Assembly (NCBI GenBank): GCA_946411515.1
Contig: CAMKEH010000002.1
Span: 1 to 64,000, forward strand
Source: an uncultured Clostridium sp.
GTDB taxonomy: Bacteria; Bacillota; Clostridia; TANB77; CAG-508
Direction of reading: 5' to 3'
Length of the DNA: 64,000 bases
Each line of letters opens with the position of its first letter. The stretch's first letter is position 1. The position numbers and the translations under genes are program-made. A model generated the notes under the pieces. That model was not told the origin of the DNA, did no database searches, and worked only from the letters and a program-made list of their open reading frames with translations. Shown in pieces: positions 45,440-54,894 of this stretch.

Positions 45440-46099
45440 TTGAATTCATTCACATATAGAGATTATATAAAATGTATTCATACATTAAGATTGAATGCGG
45501 TTTTTAAATTGGCAGAAGAAAGTGAAAACTATGATTTAAATGATAAAGGAGAAAAAAATGAACAAAAGATAAAAGAAGTATTAGTAAATGATAAAGAAAT
45601 GACAAAGTTTATTAATAATTTTTTAGATTTAAAAGAAAAAATAAAATATGGTAGTTTAGAAAGATTTTATGATAATTACATAATGAAAAAATATAAGATG
45701 CATAAAGAAAAACTTATTTATAAACTAAAAGATAAAGAAACATATTTTTTAGTAGAAGAAGTATCCAAGCTAGATAATATAATTTTATATGAAATATTAA
45801 ATTATTGTATTAGTATTATGCAAGAATGGAACTTAAAAAATAAAATAAAAAAAGAAAGTAATTATCCAATAATAATACCAATTATTATATATACAGGCAG
45901 CAAAAAAATAAATGTTAGAAATATAGAAAAGAATAAAAATATGGGAGATTATATTTTCAAAAATTATAAGATAAATCTAAAGTATAATTTAATAGATATA
46001 AATAAAATACCTATAAATGTTTTAATGAAAATAAATACTAATTTTAGTAATATAATGCTAATGCAAAAGTTTAAAAATAAAAAAGATAGGATAAGTTAA
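45440..46099 (+). CDS. Rpn/YhgA-like nuclease-family protein
   Basis: 219 residues, TTG start behind AAAGGAGG. The central segment KETYFLVEEVSKLDNIILYEILNY, then YPIIIPIIIYTGSKKINV, follows the Rpn/YhgA layout ('FLIEHQS...LPIVIPIVLYNG'). In that family the motif supplies PD-(D/E)XK acids; here it reads VEEVSK, so activity may be altered. Rpn proteins are DNA nucleases that promote recombination. Ends shortly before an XRE regulator gene. Confidence 0.55.
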   Translation: MNSFTYRDYIKCIHTLRLNAVFKLAEESENYDLNDKGEKNEQKIKEVLVNDKEMTKFINNFLDLKEKIKYGSLERFYDNYIMKKYKMHKEKLIYKLKDKETYFLVEEVSKLDNIILYEILNYCISIMQEWNLKNKIKKESNYPIIIPIIIYTGSKKINVRNIEKNKNMGDYIFKNYKINLKYNLIDINKIPINVLMKINTNFSNIMLMQKFKNKKDRIS

Positions 46100-46159
46100 A
46101 ATAAAGGAGAAAAGAAGAGAATGTAATGCTAAATATCAACATATAAGGTTAAAAACGAA

Positions 46160-46188
46160 TTGACAACAAAAACTTATGATGTTAAATT
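46160..46188 (+). promoter_or_regulatory. Promoter of the XRE gene
   Basis: TTGACA (46160-46165), 17 bp, TAAATT (46183-46188), just upstream of AAGGAGGGG. Confidence 0.6.
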
Positions 46189-46209
46189 TACTCATAAGGA
46201 GGGGTGGAT

Positions 46210-46557
46210 ATGGAAATTATAAAAGCAAATGTTGATTATAAAATAATAGGAGAAAGGATTAAAGAAGAAAGAAAAAAGAAGAGATTATCTCAAGAAAAAT
46301 TAGCAGAAAAAATAGATGTTGCAACAGTATATATATCTAGAATAGAAAAAGGAAGTGCCCAGGTAAATTTAAAAAGATTATCTCAAATAGCAATAGCATT
46401 AAATGTTCCTATTGAAAAGTTTATTATAGGGACAACAGAAGAAAATAAAAATTATTTAAACAAAGAATTTCAAGAAATATTATCAGGATGCACAGCAGAT
46501 AAACAGAAACTAATTTATAATATTGCAAAAATAGTATCGGGAATAAAATTTGTGTAA
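46210..46557 (+). CDS. XRE-family helix-turn-helix protein
   Basis: About 115 residues. HTH in GERIKEERKKKRLSQEKLAEKIDVATVYISRIEKGSAQV, followed by the LSQIAIALNVPIEKFI helix and a C-terminal helical extension. GTG 46204 is in frame, but ATG 46210 is better placed behind AAGGAGG. It precedes smc by 79 bp and may share its transcript. DNA target not evident. Confidence 0.83.
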   Translation: MEIIKANVDYKIIGERIKEERKKKRLSQEKLAEKIDVATVYISRIEKGSAQVNLKRLSQIAIALNVPIEKFIIGTTEENKNYLNKEFQEILSGCTADKQKLIYNIAKIVSGIKFV

Positions 46558-46636
46558 AATCAATCCTTTACAAAATATGAAAAATAGTATAAACTACATT
46601 TATAGACAAAAATTAACAAAAATAAAGGTGAGATAA

Positions 46637-49600
46637 ATGTATTTAAAAAGATTGGAATTGCAAGGATTTAAATCATTTGCAGATAAAACGGTATTGGAAT
46701 TTATGCCTGGTATTACTAGTGTAATTGGACCAAATGGATCAGGAAAAAGTAATATATCTGATAGTATAAGATGGATTTTGGGAGAACAAAGTATGAAATC
46801 CCTAAGAGGATCCAAATCTTTAGATGTTATATTTTCAGGAACACAAGCGAGAAAATCTTTAGGTTTTGCTGAAGCATCTTTAATATTTGATAACACTGAT
46901 GGAAGCCTTCCAATTGAATATACTGAAGTAACTGTTACTAGAAAGATTTATAGAACAGGCGAAACAGGATATTATATAAATAAAGTCCCATGCAGATTGA
47001 AAGATGTTTTAGAATTATTTATGGATACAGGAATTGGAAAAGATGGTTATTCAATTATAGGACAAGGTAAGATTGATGAGATTTTAAGTAATAAATCAGA
47101 AGATAGAAGAAATATATTCGAAGAAGCAGCCGGAATAGTTAAATATAGAACAAGAAAACAAGAATCTGAAAGAAAATTAGAAAGAACTAAACTAAACTTA
47201 CTTAGAATTAATGATATTTTAGCTGAAATAGAATCTAATATAGAACCATTAAAGGCACAATCAGAAAAAGCTAGAAAATATTTGAATTTAAGAGAAGAAT
47301 TAAAATCTATCGAAATAGGATTATTCTTATATAATATTGAAAAATATAAAAATAGCCTAGAAGAAATAGTAAAAGATGAAGATATATACAAAGAACAATG
47401 TAATCAGGAAGAAGGAAAACTAGAAAGAATTAAAGCATTAAAAGAGGAACTAAAATCTCAAATAGATGAAATTACTGTTAATATAGAAAACATGTCTAAC
47501 TTAGGATTTGAGAGCCAAAAAGAAATAGAGATGCTAAATTCTGATATAAATGTTGCAAATACTAGAATTTTAAATAATAAAGAAAATTCCGAAAGATATA
47601 GAAAAGAAATTGAAGAAGCAAATCTAAGATTAGAAGAATTACAAAAGGAAATGGCACAAAGACAAGAAAAAAGAGAAAACTTAATATTAAACAAAGAAAA
47701 ATTTGAAAAAGAGCTAAATGAAAAGCAAGAAGAATTAGAAAAAATAACAAAAACATTATCTGAAAAGGACTTAGAGATACAAGAGTATAAAGCAAAAGTA
47801 GAAGAAAGCATAGATAAAAAATATGAATTACAATCTGATATAAATACACAAGATATTAATTTTGAAAACTTCGAAAAAAGACAAAAACAAATAAAAAATG
47901 AAATTGACTCTAATATTTCTGAACTAGATAGCACAAGACTTACAAAAGAAGAAATAGCAAAAGGTTTTTATGAGATTGATAATAAAAGAAATAAAGTTTT
48001 AAAAAGCTTAGAAGAAATTAATAAGAAAAAAGAAGAAGCAGATAAGAAAATTAAAACATATGACATGACTATTAATAATTATCAAAATGATATGAGAATA
48101 AAAGAATCAAAATTAAGATTTTTAATAGAAACAGAAAAAGAAAAAGAAGGGTATATAAAAAGTGTAAAGTCACTTTTAAAAGATTGCGAATCAATAAAAG
48201 AACTTGGAAAAGGAATGCACCGGAGTGCTTGCAAATGTAATTGAAGTTCCAGATGAATATCAAACAGCAATTGAAATGTGTTTAGGTGCAAGCCTTCAAA
48301 ATATAGTAACAGATACAGAAGAAGATGCTAAAAAACTAGTGGAACATTTAAGAAAGAATAATTTAGGCCGAGCATCATTTTTACCAATTACATCTGTTAA
48401 AGGTAGAAAATTAGATAAAATAAAAGGACATGAAAAAGGTTTTATTGGAATTGCATCAGATTTAATTAAATTTAGTAAAAGATATGACCAAATAATACTT
48501 AGTTTGCTTGGTAGAACAGTTATTGTAGATAATATGGAAACAGCAATAAAAGTTGCAAAACAAAATGGATATTCCTTTAGAATTATAACTTTAGATGGGG
48601 ATGTTATAAACCCATCTGGTGCAATTACTGGGGGATCTGTAGCTAAAAAGACAGTTAATATCTTAGGTAGAGGTCGTGAAATAGAAAAACTTGAAAAAGA
48701 TATTAAAAAATTAAAGGAAAAAATAGAAAAAACTCAGAAAGAAAAACAAGAATATGAAAATTCTATAGAAGATATTTTAGAAGGAGTATCTGGATTAGAA
48801 AAAGAACTTCAAGAAATAGATATTACTTATGCAACAGAGAAACAAAAGCTAGTTTCAGTAGAAGAAAATATAAGTAAAATTGAGGCAAGGTTAAATAAAC
48901 TAAAAGAAGAAAATGAAAAATTAGAAGCTGATAAAAAACAGTCAGTTCAAAACAAAGCAAAAATTCAAGAAGAAATAAGAGTGTTAACTGAAGAAATTGA
49001 AAAGTTAACTAAAATTATTGATGAATTTGCAGATTTAAATAAAGATAATCAAAAATATGTAGATGATTTAAATTTTGATATAACAAATTTAAAAATATCT
49101 GTATCATCATTTGATGAAAGTGAAGCTTCAATGGAAGAAATACAAGAAAGAATAAAACTAGATATAGAAAACAATAAAAAGTCTATTGAAAACAAACAAA
49201 ATCAGATTGAGCAAATAAAACAAGATAACTTTAATTTAAAAACTTCAATAAAAGAAATAGAAGAAAAGATAAACACAATAAGAGAAGATGTAAAAAACAG
49301 TGGAACAAAAATAGAAGAATTAAAACAAAAAAGAATAGAACAAAATGAAAAATTATCAAAACAAGAAGATGAAATAACAGAAAAATTCAAAGTTATAGAA
49401 GATTTAAAAGCTCAAATAGTAAAAATAGATGTTAAAAAGACTAAATTAGAAGATGATATAAATGATATTATAAATAAAATGTGGGAAGAGTATGAGTTTA
49501 CTCCAAATACAATTCAAGAAGAGTATAAGAAACCAGATAATATTGTTCAAACCCAGAAAAAAGTAAATGCTTTAAGAAAAGACTTAAGAGCACTTCGGAA

Positions 49601-50187
49601 GTGTAAATATAGATTCTATAGAAGAATATAAAACTATGAAAAAAAGATATGACTTCATGTGTGAACAAAGAGTTGATTTAGAAGATACTATGGCAAAATT
49701 AAGAAAGATAATTAGCGATATGACTTCTACAATGAAAGAACAATTTAAAAAACAATTTGAAATAATAAATAAAAATTTTGCAGAAGTGTTTAAAGAATTA
49801 TTTGGTGGAGGAAATGCATCATTAAAACTAGAAGATGAAGAAAATATTTTAGAGTGTGGAATTGATATTAATGTTCAACCACCTGGAAAGAAACTTCAAA
49901 ATATGATGCTATTGTCAGGAGGAGAAAAAGCGTTTACTGCTATAGCATTATTATTTGCAATATTAAAGATAAATCCAGCACCATTTTGTGTATTAGATGA
50001 GATAGAAGCAGCTTTAGACGATGTAAACGTATATCGTTTTGCAGAATATTTGAAAAAATTTTCAAAAGGTACACAATTTTTAGTAATTACACATAGAAAA
50101 GGAACTATGGAAGCGGCAGATACAGTTTATGGTGTAACAATGGAGGAAAACGGTATATCAAAATTATTGTCTATGAAATTAAAATAA
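46637..50187 (+). CDS. smc: Chromosome partition protein SMC, read through two +1 frameshifts at CGG
   Basis: About 1182 residues when joined. DNA-organising ATPase. Walker A GPNGSGKSN at 31-39, coiled coil, hinge, second coiled coil, then signature LLSGGEKAFTAIALLF and Walker B CVLDEIEAALDD near the end. The first break is at the hinge start: LGKGMH, then CGG 48221; skipping C gives GVLANVIEVPDEYQ, as in hinge domains. The second is at 49596: LRAL, then CGG; skipping C gives GSVNIDSIEEYKTM, the conserved LGxVN.xAIEEY motif. Without shifts the protein ends 7 and 11 codons later. An ATP-binding SMC head needs both shifts, since Walker A and B lie in different frames. Confidence 0.92.
48221..48224 (+). 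other. +1 recoding site CGGA (smc hinge)
   Basis: Frame-0 CAC CGG AGT becomes CAC (C)GGA GTG CTT. The conserved Gly at the start of the hinge is restored. Confidence 0.88.
49596..49599 (+). other. +1 recoding site CGGA (smc C-terminal)
   Basis: Frame-0 CTT CGG AAG becomes CTT (C)GGA AGT GTA AAT. The Gly of the LG-x-VN motif is restored. Confidence 0.88.
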
Positions 50188-50236
50188 TATAAATATAATA
50201 TTGTTAATATTTGTATTAATAATATTATATTTATAG
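50185..50236 (+). terminator. Long AT-rich inverted repeat after smc
   Basis: TATAAATATAATATT and AATATTATATTTATA form an extended stem directly after the smc stop; likely terminator. Confidence 0.55.
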
Positions 50237-50374
50237 TGTAGTAATTCAAAAATTAAACAAATCAAAAATATCGGTATAAACTGCAATAAAAAGAGAGCAG
50301 TTAGAAGTAGAAAATATAGGAAAGTTAAAGGGAAAAAAGAGATTATAAATAAAACCGTTTAATGTAGAAAAATA

Positions 50375-50403
50375 TTGAAATTTTAGACGATTTGTGATAT
50401 AAT
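50375..50403 (+). promoter_or_regulatory. Promoter of the dockerin gene
   Basis: TTGAAA (50375-50380), 17 bp, TATAAT (50398-50403); the start codon follows at 50446 behind AAAGGAGG. Confidence 0.68.
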
Positions 50404-50445
50404 TAAAGTAGGATAATAACGAAAGAATAAAGGAGGTGCTGCTAT

Positions 50446-51633
50446 ATGAAAATATTAAAAAATAATAAAGGTATAACATTAATAGCATTAGTAGTAACTA
50501 TAATAGTGTTACTAATACTTGCAGGAATAACCCTAGTAACACTAACAGGAGACAATGGATTAATAGAAAAAGCAAACGAAGCCAAAATATCAACCGAGTT
50601 GGCAGGAGAAAGAGAAGATTTAGAAGTACAAATATATAGTAGTCATGATAAAAGAGGGAACTTAAATATAGAAAAATTAAAAGAGAAACTTGGAGATAGA
50701 GCAGGAGAAGAAACAGAATTTCCGTTAACATATACTTATAAAGATGGAAGCAAAGGAATTATATTTGATGATGGAAAATATATTGATTATTTTGATATAG
50801 AAACCGGATTAGGCGATGTCAATTTTGATGGAACAGTTGATGAACAAGACATAAATAGTATGATTAGATTTTATCTTGGTTCAATAGATTTTACAGAAAA
50901 ACAAAAATCAGTAATAGATGCTAACAAGGATGGCATATTCACAGGAACTGATATAATAGGAATATATGAATTATCTTTTAAAAAATATGGAAATGATAAT
51001 TTCATAACAGCCATGGGAGACGTAAATCTTGATGGAAAAATTGATTACCAAGATGTCAAATATATAAAAAATTATCTAGTTCATATACCTCAAAATGAAT
51101 TAGATGAAAATTGGGAAAAAAGAGCAGATGTAGATGAAAATGACTTTATTTCTGCAGAAGATACTGCAAGTATAGAAAGAATATTAGTTAATCACAATAA
51201 ATATAATATTAATTCAGATATAACTATGGGTGATGTAAACTTTGATGGAAAAATTGATTATTTAGACATTGACACTATGATAAAAATTTTAATTAAAGAA
51301 CAACAAATAGAAAATAACCAAAAATCAAGAGTAGATTATAACAATGATGGAGTATTTGATTGTACAGATTTAATAAGTATATATGAAGATGCATATAGTA
51401 AATATGGAAATACAGGTTTTGTTAAAGCAAAAGGAGATGTAAATCTTGATGGAAAAATAGATAATAATGATGTATACTATATAAGGTACTATCTAGCGCA
51501 TAATCCTGAATATCCATTAGATGTAAATGGACAAAAACGAGCAGATATAGATGATGAGTATGGAGTTGATATGAAGGACGTTTACTATATAGCGCAAATT
51601 ATTGCAAATCATTATTCTATAAACTTAGAATAA
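50446..51633 (+). CDS. Prepilin-like protein B with four dockerin modules
   Basis: 395 residues. Prepilin-type leader MKILKNNKG, then ITLIALVVTIIVLLILAGI and TLVTLTGDNGLIEKANEAK, nearly identical to proteins A and C. After a short linker there are four dockerin type I modules, each with paired EF-hand-like Ca2+ loops: GDVNFDGTVDEQD, GDVNLDGKIDYQD, GDVNFDGKIDYLD, GDVNLDGKIDNND, with partner loops such as DANKDGIFTGTD and DYNNDGVFDCTD. Dockerins bind cohesins in cellulosomes or fold as intramolecular Ca2+ modules. Four on a pilin-like anchor is unusual. No cohesin gene is visible here. Confidence 0.83.
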   Translation: MKILKNNKGITLIALVVTIIVLLILAGITLVTLTGDNGLIEKANEAKISTELAGEREDLEVQIYSSHDKRGNLNIEKLKEKLGDRAGEETEFPLTYTYKDGSKGIIFDDGKYIDYFDIETGLGDVNFDGTVDEQDINSMIRFYLGSIDFTEKQKSVIDANKDGIFTGTDIIGIYELSFKKYGNDNFITAMGDVNLDGKIDYQDVKYIKNYLVHIPQNELDENWEKRADVDENDFISAEDTASIERILVNHNKYNINSDITMGDVNFDGKIDYLDIDTMIKILIKEQQIENNQKSRVDYNNDGVFDCTDLISIYEDAYSKYGNTGFVKAKGDVNLDGKIDNNDVYYIRYYLAHNPEYPLDVNGQKRADIDDEYGVDMKDVYYIAQIIANHYSINLE

Positions 51634-51664
51634 AAGTACAATTATCAAAACACTCTATGTCAAT

Positions 51665-51708
51665 AGTTGGGGTGGAAAACTAGAAAAGTTTTCTGCCTCA
51701 GCTTTTTT
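51665..51708 (+). terminator. Terminator
   Basis: AGTTGGGGTGGAAAACT paired imperfectly with AGTTTTCTGCCTCAGCTTTTTT. Confidence 0.65.
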
Positions 51709-51862
51709 AATGAGTGAAAATAGATAAAAATCCTATTAATACTAAAATTATAATGCTTAATAATTTATAAAAATATTAAGCATTATAAAACTATAATTTG
51801 TAATAAATAATGTACAAGCCACATAGAATTAAATAAATTTAAAATACAAAGGAGAGAAAGAT

Positions 51863-54467
51863 ATGTGGGAAACATTAAGAAAAGAAGAGACATTAAAAGC
51901 TCTTGAAACAGATAAAAGAAAAGGATTAAGTAATGAAGATATAATTTTAAGAAAGCAAAAATATGGAAAAAACAAATTAGAAGATAAACCTAAAGAAACA
52001 TTATTTATGAAATTTATAAAACAATTTAATGATTTTATGATTATTATCTTAATAATTGCATCAATTATATCTGCAGCAATTTCGTATATTCAAGGAGAAA
52101 ATGATTATATTGATTCAATAATTATAATTACAATTGTAATTTTAAATGCAATTATGGGAGTTGTTCAAGAATCAAAAGCTGAAAAGTCAATTGAGGCATT
52201 AAGAAAAATGACTCCACCTAAAGCAAAAGTTCTAAGAAATAGTATAATATCAGAAATAAATGCAGAAGAATTAGTGCCTGGAGATATTATTATATTAGAA
52301 GCTGGAAATTATGTTCCAGCAGATTGTAGATTAATAGAAAGTCATGATTTAAAAATTGAAGAATCTAGTTTAACAGGAGAAACAGAAAGTGTTTTAAAAG
52401 ATGCAAATATTATTTGTAAAAAAGATATTCCAATTGGAGATAGATTGAATATGTCATATATGGCAAGTATTGTAGTAAATGGACATGCAAAAGCAGTTGT
52501 AACAGATATTGGAATGAATACTAAAGTAGGTAAAATTGCTAATATGATAATTCAAGATGAAGCGCCTCAAACTCCGATTCAAAAGAAACTAGGACAGGTT
52601 GGAAAAATACTAGGAATTGCATGTTTAGCAATATGTTTTATTATATTTATAATAGGGTTAATTAAAAAAATTGAACCAATGGAGATGTTTATGACATCAG
52701 TAGGTTTAGCAGTTGCAGCAATCCCAGAAGGATTACCTGCAATAGTTACTATTGTGCTATCTATTGGAGTAACTAAAATGGCAAAAAACAATAGTATAAT
52801 AAGAAAATTACCTGCAGTAGAAACTTTGGGAAGTAGTAGAGTTATTTGTTCAGATAAAACAGGAACTTTAACACAAAACAAAATGACGGTTGTAGAAATT
52901 AAATCAAGTAATCCAGATTTTGCAATAGAACTTGGGACTATGTGTACAGATAGTGAAATTTTGTATAAAAAAGGAAAAATAGAAATAGCAGGAGAACCAA
53001 CAGAAGTTGCATTAGTACAAAATGGATTAAAAAATAATAAAAATAAAATAGAGTTATATCAAAAAATGCCTAGAGTAGAAGAAATTCCTTTTGATTCTAA
53101 CAGGAAGATGATGACAACAATACATAGATTAGAAAATAATAAGTATAGAATTATTACTAAAGGAGCACCAGATGTATTATTAAATAAATGCAATATTTCA
53201 AATTTGGAAAAACAAAAAGTACAAAGAGAAAATTTAAATATGGCAGAAAAAGCTCTAAGAGTTATAGCAGTTAGTTATAAAGATATAGATAGATTACCTT
53301 CAAAAATTGATACAGAAAATATAGAAAACAATTTAAATTTTGTTCGGTTTAATTGGAATGATTGATCCACCAAGAGAAGGTGTGAAAGAAGCGGTTAAAA
53401 CTTGTAAAAAAGCAGGAATAAAAACAGTTATGATAACAGGAGATCATATAGCAACAGCAAAAGCAATTGCAAAAGATTTAAACATACTTGGAAAATATGA
53501 TAAAGCAATTACAGGGCAAGAATTAGATATGATACCACAGAAAAAATTAGAAGAAGAAATATCTAATTATTCTGTTTTTGCAAGAGTAACACCTGAACAC
53601 AAAGTAAGAATTGTAAAAGCATGGCAAGAGGCTGGCGCAGTAGTTGCAATGACAGGAGATGGAATAAATGATAGTCCGGCACTAAAAAATGCAGATATAG
53701 GAATTGCAATGGGAAAAAACGGGACTGATGTTGCAAAAAATGCATCAGATATGATATTAACAGATGATAATTTTGTAACAATAGTAAAGGCGGTAAAACA
53801 AGGAAGAAATATTTATGACAATATTAGAAAAGCAATTCACTTTTTAATTGCTACAAATATTGGTGAAATTGTAACTATTTTTATGGGACTAATTTTAGGA
53901 TTTAAATCACCACTTTTAGCAATACAATTGTTATGGGTAAATTTAGTAACTGATTCACTTCCTGCAATTGCAATAGGGTTAGAACCTCCTGAAAAAGATA
54001 TTATGAATAGAAAACCAATTTCAAAAAATAAAGGAATTTTCTCAGATGGATTATGGAATAAAATTATAATAGAAGGTATTATGATTGGAATGCTTACATT
54101 AATAGCATTTAGCATTGGAAATAAATATTATGGAATTGAAGTTGGAAGAACAATGGCATTTATTGCAATTGGAATGTTAGAACTTGTCCACAGTTTTAAT
54201 ATAAAAAGTGAACAATCTATATTTAAAACAGGAATTTTAGAAAATAAATTTTTAATAGGAAGTTTTATATTAGGAGTATTTGTACAAACAATAGTTGTAA
54301 TAGTACCAACTTTTGCAGAAATATTTAAATTAGTCCCACTAAATAATATTCAATGGATAATAACAATTATAATATCAATTCTTCCGATACCTATTATGGA
54401 ATTACAGAAAAAAGTAAATGAATTAAAGTTTGGTAAAATAATTTATACAGAGAAACAAAAAATATAA
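51863..54467 (+). CDS. Calcium-type P-type ATPase, read through a +1 frameshift at CGG
   Basis: About 867 residues when joined. IIA/IIB-type cation pump. N-terminal cation-ATPase domain, LKIEESSLTGETE actuator, VAAIPEGLPAIVT in M4, phosphorylation site CSDKTGTLTQNK, TKGAPD nucleotide site, MTGDGINDSPALKNADIG hinge and six C-terminal helices ending in a Lys-rich tail. Frame 0 reads NNLNFV, meets CGG at 53345 and ends 7 codons later. Dropping the C restores GLIGMIDPPREGVKEAV, the conserved 'GLIGMIDPPR' P-domain motif, and the frame runs to 54467. Substrate likely Ca2+. Confidence 0.9.
53345..53348 (+). other. +1 recoding site CGGT (P-type ATPase)
   Basis: Frame-0 GTT CGG TTT becomes GTT (C)GGT TTA ATT. 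The Gly of the conserved GLIGMIDPPR motif is restored. Confidence 0.88.
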
Positions 54468-54470
54468 AAT

Positions 54471-54529
54471 AAATAGCCGAGATTTTATTATAAACTAAAC
54501 CGTTTATACAATTTCTTGGCTATTTTTTT
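54471..54529. terminator. Bidirectional terminator
   Basis: AAATAGCCGAGA paired with TCTTGGCTATTTTTTT across a long loop, between convergent genes. Confidence 0.65.
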
Positions 54530-54708
54530 ATAAAATCTATTATTTCATTATCAGAGATATCAAGAGCTTTAACTATTTTTTTAAAAGTTGAAAGTCTTGT
54601 ATTTTCTTCATTATGTTCTAGTCTTTGCAAATGTCTATTGCTAATGCCGATTTCTTCAGCTAATTCTTCTTGAGATAATTTATTCTTTAAGCGATATTCT
54701 TTTATCAT
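54520..54708 (-). CDS. XRE-family transcription regulator (62 aa)
   Basis: Minimal HTH protein: IKEYRLKNKLSQEELAEEIGISNRHLQRLEHNEENTRLSTFKKIVKAL and a short tail. GGAGG lies 5 nt before ATG 54708. It is divergent from prepilin-like protein C. Two copies of a GACAT-centred palindrome flank that gene's promoter, so this protein is the likely regulator. Same arrangement as the XRE/prepilin pair at 23.9-25 kb. Confidence 0.83.
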   Translation of the reverse strand: MIKEYRLKNKLSQEELAEEIGISNRHLQRLEHNEENTRLSTFKKIVKALDISDNEIIDFIKK

Positions 54709-54767
54709 TTTTAACCTCCAATTAAATATATAAAAATATTTTATTATACTATAGGTTAAATTAAAAC

Positions 54768-54841
54768 GACATTTTTGTCATAAAACTATTGACTAGTAAA
54801 ACAAATAAATATAAAATTATAATACAAACGACATAAATGTC
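54768..54841 (+). promoter_or_regulatory. Promoter of prepilin-like gene C with two operator copies
   Basis: TTGACT (54789-54794), 17 bp, TAAAAT (54812-54817). Operator 1 is GACATTTTTGTC (54768-54779), upstream of the -35. Operator 2 is GACATAAATGTC (54830-54841), downstream of the start site. Both extend to ACGACATwwwTGTCAT, so they share the same flanks. Paired sites suggest cooperative or looping repression. Confidence 0.75.
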
Positions 54842-54894
54842 ATGTATATACAATAGAAAAAACACAAATAATATAACAAAAGAAGGAGATTTAT

